Part shown: in pieces, positions 9,194-18,162 of the stretch
Layout: each line of letters opens with the position of its first letter
Position numbering within the stretch: position 1 is the first letter of the stretch
Origin: Clostridiaceae bacterium
GTDB taxonomy: Bacteria > Bacillota > Clostridia > Saccharofermentanales > Saccharofermentanaceae
Direction of reading: 5' to 3'
Assembly (NCBI GenBank): GCA_012838315.1
Contig: DUPM01000046.1
Location: 1 to 54,537 of the forward strand
DNA: 54,537 nucleotides
Notes under the pieces: model-generated
Databases searched by the model: none
What the model was told of the DNA's origin: nothing
The model's input: the letters and a program-made list of their open reading frames with translations, nothing else
Position numbers and translations under genes: made by a program

Positions 9194-9311
9194 CTTCTCT
9201 CGTCCGGACTATACCGTCGGCATCGGATTCTAACCGATTCAGCTCCTGCTCGCGGGCTCGTCGACATCTCGTCGCTTCACCGCCGGTGGGGAATCACACC
9301 CCGCCCTGAAG
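9194..9311 (-). ncRNA. FMN riboswitch (RFN element)
   Basis: The minus strand contains the conserved RFN blocks in order: CTTCAGGGCGGGGTG, ATTCCCCACCGGCGGT, AGCCCGCGAGC, GAATCCGATGCCGACGGTATAGTC and CCGGACGAGAGAAG, with the closing P1 stem CTTC/GAAG. It senses FMN and turns off ribU through the terminator at 9125-9154. Confidence 0.96.
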
Positions 9312-9319
9312 TTGGCTTG

Positions 9320-9349
9320 ATTATATGCCTCTGCCACTATCGTTGTCAA
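9320..9349 (-). promoter_or_regulatory. Consensus promoter of the riboswitch-ribU transcript
   Basis: A perfect TTGACA (9349-9344) and a perfect TATAAT (9325-9320) are 18 nt apart on the minus strand, placing the transcript start at the 5' end of the aptamer. Confidence 0.88.
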
Positions 9350-9504
9350 GCATCCGTTGAACAGCATTTACTTATTGGGCGACGGGACTCGCTACATTTT
9401 GATAGAGCAATGACCTTATGATTCGAATTGCATATTTCGATCTCTTCCACTTATATCTTTGATTAAGAAAGTGTCGTCTTTTTCCACCGTTCTCATCCTC
9501 GTGT

Positions 9505-9533
9505 TTGGAAATGCGCTATGAATGACGTATACT
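9505..9533 (+). promoter_or_regulatory. Promoter of the first VanY-type gene
   Basis: TTGGAA (9505-9510) and TATACT (9528-9533) are 17 nt apart, 36 nt before the start codon. Confidence 0.55.
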
Positions 9534-9569
9534 TGTGATGGTTATTCTATACATTCGGAGCGTAATTTT

Positions 9570-10448
9570 ATGAAAAAATCGACTCAATTTATTTTCGCTT
9601 TATCAATACTTGTCGCCGCACTTGCAAGTTCTTGTGCCACCCAGAAAGCATCTTCTCCTTCGTATTCGTTGGCGCCCCCCTCCGTCGGATCGACATCTTT
9701 CGTTGCGACTCCCACTTCGACGCCGACGCCGACACCTAGCCCGGAACCCACCGCTACACCGACACCCACGCCTACTCCAACGCCGACGCCTGAGATAAAG
9801 TACATTGAACCACAAACGGATCAGCCGGTCTGGTACGATGGATATGTTGATCCAAGAACCGTTCGAGCTGAAGTCGTGACTCATCCGGAAGACATGACCG
9901 TATTAATTAACAAATATTTCGCCATGCCCGAGGATTACGTTCCGGAGATTGTGCTTGCCTCACACTCAGCAGGGCAATATCTGCGACCGGAAGCCAGTGA
10001 CGCTTGGGACTTGATGCACGCAGCTTGCATGGAGGAGATCGGAGAAAATCTCTATTTGATCTCCGGTTATCGGTCTTATGCGACGCAACGCTATAGTTTT
10101 TCCAATGCAATTGAGCGCCGCGGTTTAACAAAGGCAGTGGAAAAGAATGCATACCAAGGTCGATCCGAGCACTGTTTAGGATTAGCCCTCGACATCAACA
10201 TCGCTTCAGACCCCGAAATCAGGGACGGGTTTGCAGAGACTGCCGCAGGAAAGTGGGTTGCGGAAAACGGGCACTTATATGGCTTTTTCCTCCGCTACCC
10301 CAGAGATAAGGGGCATATCACCGGATATGGTTATGAAGCGTGGCACTACCGCTATGTCGGGCCGGAGTTAGCGACCGAATTATTCGAAAGCGGCCAGACT
10401 TTGGAAGAATATTACGGCAAAGCACAGATTATGCCTCAGGCGGAATAA
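9570..10448 (+). CDS. D-alanyl-D-alanine carboxypeptidase, VanY type (copy 1)
   Basis: This 292-residue protein is an M15B zinc carboxypeptidase that removes the last D-Ala from peptidoglycan stem peptides. It begins with a signal peptide; a Cys follows ALASS, so it may be a lipoprotein with a weak lipobox. A Thr/Pro repeat linker (about 48-78) separates the catalytic domain from the membrane. Catalytic blocks are SGYRSYATQ, SEHCLGLALDIN (zinc His and Asp) and EAWHYRYVG (zinc His). I start at ATG 9570, preceded by GGAGCG. The paralogue 76 nt downstream shares the whole architecture, pointing to tandem duplication. Confidence 0.92.
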   Translation: MKKSTQFIFALSILVAALASSCATQKASSPSYSLAPPSVGSTSFVATPTSTPTPTPSPEPTATPTPTPTPTPTPEIKYIEPQTDQPVWYDGYVDPRTVRAEVVTHPEDMTVLINKYFAMPEDYVPEIVLASHSAGQYLRPEASDAWDLMHAACMEEIGENLYLISGYRSYATQRYSFSNAIERRGLTKAVEKNAYQGRSEHCLGLALDINIASDPEIRDGFAETAAGKWVAENGHLYGFFLRYPRDKGHITGYGYEAWHYRYVGPELATELFESGQTLEEYYGKAQIMPQAE

Positions 10449-10524
10449 TCATAATCTCGCCGGATAATAGTGTTTTGCAAGCTTTATTAAGGCATTGGTA
10501 TTTCATTACTAAGTGAGGCACAGG

Positions 10525-11445
10525 ATGAATCGTAAATTAATAACTCTCATAGTTGTCAGCTTATTCGTTGTATGTACTTCAGTCACAGGTATTCTTCTTT
10601 ATCGAGTGTCTCGCATGCGCACCGAAGAAGATATCTCAACTGTTGCAAGCGATTCAACGACGAGCACGACGAGTATGTATCCAACAACATTAGAGACAGA
10701 AGCAACATCGACGTCTACAATTTCTCCAACACCGATACCTACCCCGACCCCTTCTCTGACCCCGACGCCTTCTCCAACTCCGACCCCCTCTCCGACACCG
10801 ACTCCGGTCCCTTCCCCCACCTCACCGCCTGCAACTCCTGAAGGCCCCGTATATGTGAACGGCTTTCTCGACCCTCGATCCATCACGCCAACTTTGGTTT
10901 CCGATCCGAGCTCTTTGACCGTATTAGTAAATAAATACTTTGAAGTCAGTTCCGATTATGTGCCGAGTCTTGTCGAGGTGATTTCTTCAAAGAACTGCAG
11001 TATTCGTCCCGAGGCCGCTGAAGCCTGGGATCTCATGAGAGAGGCTTGCAGTGCCGCAACCGGCAAAACACTTTACCTTTCCTCCGGATACCGCTCTTAT
11101 GAGACTCAAAAGAAGTTGTTTGAAGATGCACTTGCTAATAAGGGCCTAGAACGAGCAGTTTCAAAATACGCCTACCCTGGTCGCTCAGAGCATCAACTCG
11201 GGTTAGCCCTGGATATTACGACCACCGATACCAAGTCAATCTCTGGCAGTTTTTTATCAACCGAAGCCGGCATGTGGATGACGGATCACGCTTATGAATT
11301 TGGGTTTATCCTTCGTTATCCAAGCGGAAAAGAAAGCATCACCGGTTACGCATTCGAGGCTTGGCATTATCGTTTTGTCGGAGTAGATGTTGCGACAGCT
11401 ATGTACGGTACCGGTTTGTGCTATGAAGAATATCTCGGCATTTGA
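10525..11445 (+). CDS. D-alanyl-D-alanine carboxypeptidase, VanY type (copy 2)
   Basis: This 306-residue paralogue of the preceding gene has the same plan. An uncleaved-looking N-terminal membrane helix (LITLIVVSLFVVCTSVTGILLY) is followed by a Ser/Thr stretch, a Pro-Thr-Pro-Ser repeat linker, and an M15B domain with SGYRSYETQ, SEHQLGLALDIT and EAWHYRFVG. Zinc ligands and the catalytic His/Asp are all present. The first copy has a probable lipoprotein signal and this one a membrane anchor, so the two may work at different distances from the membrane. ATG 10525 has GAGG six nt upstream; an in-frame GTG at 10513 overlaps that site. Probably co-transcribed with copy 1. Confidence 0.92.
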   Translation: MNRKLITLIVVSLFVVCTSVTGILLYRVSRMRTEEDISTVASDSTTSTTSMYPTTLETEATSTSTISPTPIPTPTPSLTPTPSPTPTPSPTPTPVPSPTSPPATPEGPVYVNGFLDPRSITPTLVSDPSSLTVLVNKYFEVSSDYVPSLVEVISSKNCSIRPEAAEAWDLMREACSAATGKTLYLSSGYRSYETQKKLFEDALANKGLERAVSKYAYPGRSEHQLGLALDITTTDTKSISGSFLSTEAGMWMTDHAYEFGFILRYPSGKESITGYAFEAWHYRFVGVDVATAMYGTGLCYEEYLGI

Positions 11446-11470
11446 TTTTCTTTTCTCCACAGTAGCAAAT

Positions 11471-11525
11471 AAAAATCGCCCTTATTGTCTCGAAACAAAC
11501 GATGTTCGAGACAATAAGGAGCGAT
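11471..11525 (-). terminator. Long hairpin between convergent genes
   Basis: A 20-bp stem (475-494 with 505-525 of the 11-kb region, one bulged A at 11520) with a 10-nt loop is followed on the minus strand by TTTTATTT. It lies 44 nt past the stop of the minus-strand fusion gene and probably terminates it. It could also stop readthrough from the carboxypeptidase genes. Confidence 0.75.
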
Positions 11526-11568
11526 CGTATTTATAGTCAATGCGTCTGCCTGAATCAAAATACTCGGC

Positions 11569-14184
11569 TTATGCTGTTTCAATACTGGCGTCTGCCTCCA
11601 GTCCCAATATCTTAACGGCCTCTTCACGCATTTTGTACTTCATGATCTTACCGGCGGCATTCATCGGAAACTGATCTACAAAACGAATATACTTTGGCGT
11701 TTTGTGTTTGGCCATGTGCGATTTAACGAAAGCCTTCAGGTCTTCTTCCGTAATCTCAGCACCCTCTTTAAGAATGACACAGGCCATTATTTCTTCTCCG
11801 TATGTCTTATCCGGCACTCCAATGACCTGAACGTCACGAATCAGAGGATGCGTATATAAGAATTCTTCAATCTCTTTAGGATATATATTCTCACCACCGC
11901 GTATAATCATATCCTTTATTCGTCCGGTAATCTTGTAGTTGCCGTCAGGTAAACGAACGGCCAAGTCACCGGTATGCAGCCATCCGTCTTCATCTATTGC
12001 GGCTTTTGTTGCCTCCGGCATCTTATAATATCCTTTCATGATATTGTAACCGCGTGCCACAAACTCACCAGCTGTATTATCTGGTAAATCTTCGTTGGTT
12101 GCAGGGTCAACGATCTTACATTCTACACCGGGAAGCGGTCTACCAACGGTCGCAACACGAACCTCCATCGGATCACCGACACGACTCTGCGTGCAACCCG
12201 GTGAACTTTCGGTTTGACCGAATACAATGGTTATATCGGACATATTCATCTTGCCGAGGACAGCTTCCATTACTGGTACGGGACACGGAGAACCCGCCAT
12301 AATGCCGGTTCTCATGTACGAGAAATCCGTGAGCCCGAAGTTCTGATGCTCCAATAGCGCAATAAACATCGTAGGAACACCATGCATCGCGGTAATCTTG
12401 CGAACGTTTATCGCTTCAAGCGCCTTTACCGGTTGAAAATATTCAATCGGAACCATTGTTGACGCGTGTGTGACAGATGCGATCATCGCCAAAACCATGC
12501 CGAAGCAATGGAACATCGGTACTTGAATCAAAAGACGATCCGCTGTCGTAAAGTCCATGCAGTCACCGATACACTTACCGTTGTTGACGACGTTATGGTG
12601 AGTCAACATAACCCCCTTCGGAAATCCGGTGGTGCCGGATGTGTACTGCATGTTGCAGACTTCGTGCGGATATGTGTCTGATGCCATCTTATACAAGAGG
12701 CTGTCCGGGATATCATCTCCGAGAGCGACTGCCTCCGACCAATAATAGCAACCTTCTTGCTTAGAATCGATGGTAATAACGTTTTTAAGACACGGCAATC
12801 TCTCTGCGGATAGCGCACCGGGTACAGATGACTTAAGCTCCGGGCAAATCTCATTAATTATTTGAACATACTCAGAGTCTTTATAACGATCAATCATGAC
12901 CAACGTGTGCGTGTCTGATTGCCTCAAGAGATATTCTGTCTCATGAATCTTGTATGAGGTGTTGACCGTAACCAGTACGGCGCCAATGCGAACCGCTGCC
13001 CAGAATGTCATAAACCATTCCGGGTAGTTGGTCGCCCAAATGGCGACGTGATCCCCCTTCTTAACGCCCATTGCGATAAACATTTTGGCAACGCGATCCA
13101 CGTCCTCCTTGAATTGGGCGTACGTTCTGGAGTAGGAGCGAGTCGTGTATGCAAATGCACACTGATCCGGGTGTTCTTCAACGACGCGATCCAAGAGTTG
13201 ACTAAATGTCATATCGATGAGCACGTCCTTTTCGAAAATACGTTGCCCGTCCTCCTTGGCCACAAAACAACTGATAGCCGGAACGGATTGGTCCGCTGCG
13301 AATTCGAGTGCGTTGGGAGCTTTAACTTGACTTTGAGACAGAGAAGACGGAACGATTGTGTCCTCGCGGAGTTTTTCCCAGCGGCGAACGAAGTGCACAA
13401 ATTGCGGAAATACAATAGCTGCGTCTTCGATTTCACTCGACCAACGCTTGACCCATTCCAATGATACGAATCCATCGTATTTATTCTCTGTAAGAATTTC
13501 AAAAAGTGCCTTCAACGGCAAGTCGCCGGTTCCCGGCAGACGATACGTCACCACACCGTTCACAGCGCGAACAGAATCCTTGACATGAATATAGCGAACG
13601 GAGTCGCTCAGATTTGCCCAAGTATCCGCAGGCATTTCTCCGAAATATCTGTACGGGTGGTGGACGTCCCACAGTACCGCGACATGGGGACTTCCCACCC
13701 GCTGAATCAAATTCTTAAGGCGCTTGGTGTCCGCATACACGCCATTGGTTTCGACCAACAACGTGACGTGCCTTGCCGCAGCTAAAGGTGCAAGTGTTTG
13801 AAGAATCTCAACAATTCGATCGTCATCAATCTCACCCCCCGGAGCGGGATTTGCATCAGCCAAAACACGAATGAACGGTGCACCAAAGCAGTCCGCAAGC
13901 TCAATGTATTCATTAATCTCATCGAAAGCAATTGCTGCGCCTTCCGAAGAAGCAAGAACGCAGTTCGACGAAAAACAAGGGATGGTTAAGTTCAGTTGTT
14001 GGAGCGTCCGCTTTGTGTTAGCGCGCTCTTCCGGCAAAAAAGGTTTTGCTCGCGAAGCCATGATCTCTTCGCCCAATCCTCGTATTTCAATACCGGCATA
14101 ACCCAAGTCATGTGCCATCGAGTATATTTCGTTCCAATTCCAATCCGGGCATCCCAGTGTGGAAAACGCCAACTTCATCGCCAT
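11569..14184 (-). CDS. Fusion of a xylose-isomerase-like TIM barrel with an acyl-CoA synthetase
   Basis: This 871-residue protein has two complete enzyme domains. Residues 1 to about 290 are a sugar-phosphate isomerase/epimerase-type TIM barrel with the usual metal ligands visible: Glu in LLVETNG, Asp and His in LWDVHHPYR, His in RYIHVKDS and Glu in VSLEWVKRW. After a linker of about 50 residues comes an AMP-forming acyl-CoA synthetase with the P-loop YTSGTTGFPKGV, FGQTESSP, the hinge GRIKDMIIRGGENIYPKEIE and the C-terminal catalytic Lys in NAAGKIMKYKMRE. The second half resembles medium-chain FadD-like ligases. The two activities have no obvious shared pathway. ATG 14184 has GGAGGG 7 nt upstream. 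It appears monocistronic. Confidence 0.93.
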   Translation of the reverse strand: MAMKLAFSTLGCPDWNWNEIYSMAHDLGYAGIEIRGLGEEIMASRAKPFLPEERANTKRTLQQLNLTIPCFSSNCVLASSEGAAIAFDEINEYIELADCFGAPFIRVLADANPAPGGEIDDDRIVEILQTLAPLAAARHVTLLVETNGVYADTKRLKNLIQRVGSPHVAVLWDVHHPYRYFGEMPADTWANLSDSVRYIHVKDSVRAVNGVVTYRLPGTGDLPLKALFEILTENKYDGFVSLEWVKRWSSEIEDAAIVFPQFVHFVRRWEKLREDTIVPSSLSQSQVKAPNALEFAADQSVPAISCFVAKEDGQRIFEKDVLIDMTFSQLLDRVVEEHPDQCAFAYTTRSYSRTYAQFKEDVDRVAKMFIAMGVKKGDHVAIWATNYPEWFMTFWAAVRIGAVLVTVNTSYKIHETEYLLRQSDTHTLVMIDRYKDSEYVQIINEICPELKSSVPGALSAERLPCLKNVITIDSKQEGCYYWSEAVALGDDIPDSLLYKMASDTYPHEVCNMQYTSGTTGFPKGVMLTHHNVVNNGKCIGDCMDFTTADRLLIQVPMFHCFGMVLAMIASVTHASTMVPIEYFQPVKALEAINVRKITAMHGVPTMFIALLEHQNFGLTDFSYMRTGIMAGSPCPVPVMEAVLGKMNMSDITIVFGQTESSPGCTQSRVGDPMEVRVATVGRPLPGVECKIVDPATNEDLPDNTAGEFVARGYNIMKGYYKMPEATKAAIDEDGWLHTGDLAVRLPDGNYKITGRIKDMIIRGGENIYPKEIEEFLYTHPLIRDVQVIGVPDKTYGEEIMACVILKEGAEITEEDLKAFVKSHMAKHKTPKYIRFVDQFPMNAAGKIMKYKMREEAVKILGLEADASIETA

Positions 14185-14312
14185 GTTATGTCCCTCCAAT
14201 TGAATATTTCGAAATGTTCTCGAAAAAATCTGCCTGTAATAAGATGAATATTTCAAGCATATAATAATCGCCGATTTAATTCAAAGCATCGCAAGAAAAA
14301 AGGCATAAATCG

Positions 14313-16172
14313 TCACTCTTCTTGGTTTATATTGAACCTTGACTTGCTTTTCTCGTTCTGGATTTCATGGAGAAGCGAAAACGAATCCGCCTCCGAAAGT
14401 GGTCTTCCCCAAATATAGCCTTGTATAAAATCGCACTGTAACTCTCGCAATATAGAGAGCTGACTCGGATGGTCAACGCCCTCAGCAACCACTTCGATGT
14501 CCATCTCATGCACCATAGAAACAATGGTGCTGACCATCAACCGCTGAACCGGCCCTTGTACCATGTCATCAACAAAAGCCTTGTCGATTTTAAGCGTATG
14601 AATCGGAAGTTGCTGTAAGTATTTTAGCGATGAGTAGCCGGTGCCAAAATCATCCAAGGCCACACGAATGCCCATATCTCGCAACGCATCCAGTACTTTG
14701 ATTACTTCTTCGACCGAAGTGATCATCACCGATTCGGTGACTTCAAATTCTAAGTGCTTCGGATTACAGCCGGTGTCCTTCAAAATGCGTTTCACGGAGC
14801 GCAAAAATGATGGTGACATGACTTGGATTGGAGATATATTCACTGACATGACCAGATCCTCACCGAATGCCTCTGCCATTTTCTTCTGTGTCAAACAGGC
14901 TCGTTGCATAATCCACTCGCCCAAAGGTAAAATGAATCCGACCTGTTCTGCCAACGGTATGAATTGTGCCGGGCTAACGATGCCGAATTTTGAACTCTTC
15001 CATCGTGTTAAAGCTTCAAACCCACGTATCTTCTGCGAATGAGTATGGTATTGCGGCTGGAAGACCAAAAAGAGTTCTCCGTTCTCAATGGATGAAAGAA
15101 GACCGTTCTCATAATTGACACGAACCATTACATCTTCGCTCATCATTTTTTCAAAAAACTGCACACCGTTCCGGCCGGCTTCCTTGGCCTTGTACATTGC
15201 GGTCTCTGCGTTCTTAATTAATTCTGCGGAAGAATTTCCATTTTGAGGATAAAGAGATATTCCGGCGCTCGCGGTAACGGACACTTCGTGATCGCCTAAA
15301 GTAATCGGCGACGAAATTGACTTGCACACCGCCTCGGCGTAAGCACGCAATGACACTTCGTCCAGAGAACGTTGAATGATAATGATGAACTCGTCCCCAC
15401 CTAAGCGTCCGACCATGTCATCGGGATGTGCTGTACGAACAATGCGCTTGGCGACTTCTTTGAGAAATTGGTCTCCGGCCTTATGGTTAAGTGAATCATT
15501 AATTCGCTTGAACTGGTCCAAATCGAAATACACAACGGCAAAATCAAGCGACTTTTGAGACAACAAACTGATCAGCAGATCGATTCGATCCGCTATCTTA
15601 GTTCGATTCGGAAGCTCAGTGAGCGGATCATAGTGAACCATGCGATAGAGCTTCTGTTCATTTTCTTTCATTGATATATTATACTCAATGAGTTTTTCAT
15701 TCTGCTGTTTGGCTTGCCGTTCCTTGTCCGCCAATTCTTCATTCATTTTGACCATCGTGTTCTTCTGTAACTCCACCTCTCGCATCTGACGAATCAGACG
15801 CATACTATAAAGAAGTATGAGGTACAACATAACGATCGTTCCTAAGGGAACAATCGCGCCGGGTAACACGGAATGATCACGTTTTGCAAATGCAATGATG
15901 ATAACCATGACCATTTGAGCCACACCTGAAACAATGGCTGCATAAAATCCACGTTTGCCGGCCAAAAAGACAATCAGCACGGACACTATGGCCTGAAGCA
16001 TGGAAATTATGCCGTTGATTCCTATATCTCCGTACCGCGCGTGAATGAAAGATGCGAAAGCAAAAAAAAGGAAGTAGAGTGTGATTTTCAGAGGAACATG
16101 CCGCTCCTTACCGAATCCGTCAATCGATCGATCGATAAAGCTGTCGAGAAAATTACGCCGCTTGTTTGCCAT
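14313..16172 (-). CDS. Membrane GGDEF-EAL cyclic-di-GMP signalling protein
   Basis: This 619-residue protein has about four to five N-terminal transmembrane helices (about 30-140), a coiled-coil stretch (QMREVELQKNTMVKMNEELADKE region), a GGDEF domain and an EAL domain. The GGDEF active site reads GRLGGDEF, intact for diguanylate cyclase. The EAL domain keeps EALTRW, EVTES, DDFGTGYSSL, LKIDKAF and EGVD, so phosphodiesterase activity is plausible. Which activity dominates cannot be told. The sensor is an unassigned membrane region. ATG 16172 has GAGGG just upstream; a frame extension to 16199 is less likely. A TATAAT lies at 16220-16215 on the minus strand. Confidence 0.92.
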   Translation of the reverse strand: MANKRRNFLDSFIDRSIDGFGKERHVPLKITLYFLFFAFASFIHARYGDIGINGIISMLQAIVSVLIVFLAGKRGFYAAIVSGVAQMVMVIIIAFAKRDHSVLPGAIVPLGTIVMLYLILLYSMRLIRQMREVELQKNTMVKMNEELADKERQAKQQNEKLIEYNISMKENEQKLYRMVHYDPLTELPNRTKIADRIDLLISLLSQKSLDFAVVYFDLDQFKRINDSLNHKAGDQFLKEVAKRIVRTAHPDDMVGRLGGDEFIIIIQRSLDEVSLRAYAEAVCKSISSPITLGDHEVSVTASAGISLYPQNGNSSAELIKNAETAMYKAKEAGRNGVQFFEKMMSEDVMVRVNYENGLLSSIENGELFLVFQPQYHTHSQKIRGFEALTRWKSSKFGIVSPAQFIPLAEQVGFILPLGEWIMQRACLTQKKMAEAFGEDLVMSVNISPIQVMSPSFLRSVKRILKDTGCNPKHLEFEVTESVMITSVEEVIKVLDALRDMGIRVALDDFGTGYSSLKYLQQLPIHTLKIDKAFVDDMVQGPVQRLMVSTIVSMVHEMDIEVVAEGVDHPSQLSILRELQCDFIQGYIWGRPLSEADSFSLLHEIQNEKSKSRFNINQEE

Positions 16173-16423
16173 ATCGCCCTCACAAATATGAATCTGCATA
16201 CTCTGACATAATCAATTATAGAGCGGAGAGAAGGAGTTGCACAGATAAAATACAGAATCTATATATTAATCATAGAATAATTAAAAATCTTCACATTTTA
16301 CCCACATTTTACCTTAATCACGTACGATGTATTGCATGTCGCGCGACAATTCTCTAGCATGTATATAGATTGTATTTTGACACCTCTGAGCCAGAGATAT
16401 GCAAGACATAGGAGGCAACCGTT

Positions 16424-18130
16424 ATGACTGACCCTCATGATCAAAGATCCTCTGATACCCACCCCAAGCAACATAAACGAATCATTGTCATCGGTGGTGT
16501 TGCAGCAGGCACCTCTGCCGCTGCCAAAGCGCGCCGCAATGACGAAGATGCATCAATAGTCATTTATGACATGGATCGGCACGTCTCCTACTCCGGTTGC
16601 GGTCTTCCTTACTACATTGGCAATCGCGTGACGGATATAAACGAGCTGATTCCTCGCGGACCCGAATTTTTCTTGAAAAAATACCGCGTCGAGGTCAACA
16701 TCCTTCATCGTGTTGAGTTAATTGATCCCGATAGAAAAACATTACGCGTTCGACGCTTGAGCGACGGTTTTGTGTTCGAAGATAACTACGACATTTTAGT
16801 CATCGCGACCGGTGCGTCATCCATTACGCTGCCTGTAACAGGCGCAGATTTACCCCATGTTTTTACTCTAAGAAATCCATCGGATGCCATGGCTATCAAA
16901 GATTTTATCGCTAATAATTCGCCTCGGAGCACGGTCATTGTCGGGACTGGTTTCATCGGTCTTGAGATGGCAGATAATCTGGCATTGCTTGGGCAAAACA
17001 TCACGTTAATCGAGAAGCGCCGGAAACCCTGCCCACCTCTTGATGATGACATGGCGGATTACCTGTCGGAACATTTGGATAAAATGGGCGTCCGCCTCTT
17101 GACCGGGGTCAGTGTCGCTTCTATTTCTGATAAGGAAGTGATAACCGATGCCGAAGATTCAGTCGCTGCCGATATGGTTATTGTTGCCATCGGCGTCCGT
17201 CCGAATACCGCGTTGGCAGAATCCACCGGCATTCGCTTGGGGACAACCGGAGCCATTGCCGTCGATACCCAAATGCGTACGAACATTCCAGATATATTCG
17301 CTTGCGGTGACTGCAGCGAGAATTGCTTTACTCTGACCGGCGAACCTTTCTATCGTCCGCTGGGATCAACTGCAAATAAAACGGGCCGCATCACAGGCGA
17401 CGTAATGACCGGATCCGACGAATCTCATCGCGGTGTCCTCGGCACCGGCATTTTCGAAACCCTCGGCATGACCATTGCGACGACCGGGCTTAAGGAATCC
17501 GAAGCTAGACAGATGGGTTTTAACGTCATCGTCAGTCACAACATCAAACCAAACAAGCCCACTTATCTTGGCGGAAAAGAGATGGTCATTAAGACCATTG
17601 CTGACAGCGAGACCCACCTGCTCTTAGGCGTGCAAATCGTCGGCTACGAAGGCGTAGATAAGCGAATTGATGTCTTTGTTACGGCAATGAGCGCCGGCAT
17701 GAAAGTCGAGGACCTCGTTCACCTGGATTTGGCATATGCGCCACCTTTTTCGACGACCAAAGATCCGGTGATATATTCCGGCATGATTCTTTCCAATGCT
17801 CTGAATCGCAATCGTCGTCTGATCAGTGTCAATGCTTTGTCTGAGTCGGAACCTGCGTCACCGATTATTATTGACACCCGCATTGCGGCGCAATATGAAA
17901 AGGGACACGTCGATGGCGCCATCAGCGCGCCGCACGACCGCCTACGAGAAGTCATCAACGACCTGGATCACGCTCGGCCGGTGATTACATATTGCAATAA
18001 AGGCACGACCGGTAACGCCGTACAAAATATACTGCTCAACAAGGGCTTCAAAAACGTATATAATCTATCCGGCGGATATAAACAGTATAAGACGCAGAAG
18101 CGCAAAGGCAATTCGCCTGAGGACAAATAA
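16424..18130 (+). CDS. CoA-disulfide reductase-like flavoenzyme with C-terminal rhodanese domain
   Basis: This 568-residue protein belongs to the FAD/NAD(P)H pyridine nucleotide-disulfide reductases. An N-terminal FAD fold (IIVIGGVAAGTSAAAKARR) is followed by the redox Cys in SYSGCGLPYYIG, the NAD fold (VIVGTGFIGLEMADNL) and the second FAD block IFACGDCSE, then a dimerisation domain and a rhodanese domain with Cys in ITYCNKGTTGNAV. This layout matches CoA-disulfide, CoA-persulfide or polysulfide reductases (Cdr/Npsr type), which handle thiol and sulfur redox stress. Choosing among these substrates is inference. GGAGG lies at 16411-16415, 8 nt before ATG 16424. The next gene begins 32 nt later and may be co-transcribed. 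Confidence 0.9.
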   Translation: MTDPHDQRSSDTHPKQHKRIIVIGGVAAGTSAAAKARRNDEDASIVIYDMDRHVSYSGCGLPYYIGNRVTDINELIPRGPEFFLKKYRVEVNILHRVELIDPDRKTLRVRRLSDGFVFEDNYDILVIATGASSITLPVTGADLPHVFTLRNPSDAMAIKDFIANNSPRSTVIVGTGFIGLEMADNLALLGQNITLIEKRRKPCPPLDDDMADYLSEHLDKMGVRLLTGVSVASISDKEVITDAEDSVAADMVIVAIGVRPNTALAESTGIRLGTTGAIAVDTQMRTNIPDIFACGDCSENCFTLTGEPFYRPLGSTANKTGRITGDVMTGSDESHRGVLGTGIFETLGMTIATTGLKESEARQMGFNVIVSHNIKPNKPTYLGGKEMVIKTIADSETHLLLGVQIVGYEGVDKRIDVFVTAMSAGMKVEDLVHLDLAYAPPFSTTKDPVIYSGMILSNALNRNRRLISVNALSESEPASPIIIDTRIAAQYEKGHVDGAISAPHDRLREVINDLDHARPVITYCNKGTTGNAVQNILLNKGFKNVYNLSGGYKQYKTQKRKGNSPEDK

Positions 18131-18162
18131 ATTGAATTGACAGAGGAAGACATTTTCGGACA

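Noticed and set aside
9013-9267. 84-residue frame upstream of ribU
   Set aside because: It lies across the FMN riboswitch and its terminator.
9715-9795. CRISPR or other DNA repeat array at the Thr-Pro linkers
   Set aside because: The short repeats are in-frame codon repeats of the protein linker, without spacers.
9584-9805. Gly-Val repeat frames opposite the carboxypeptidase linkers
   Set aside because: They are the antisense reading of the Thr-Pro repeat codons and not a real protein.
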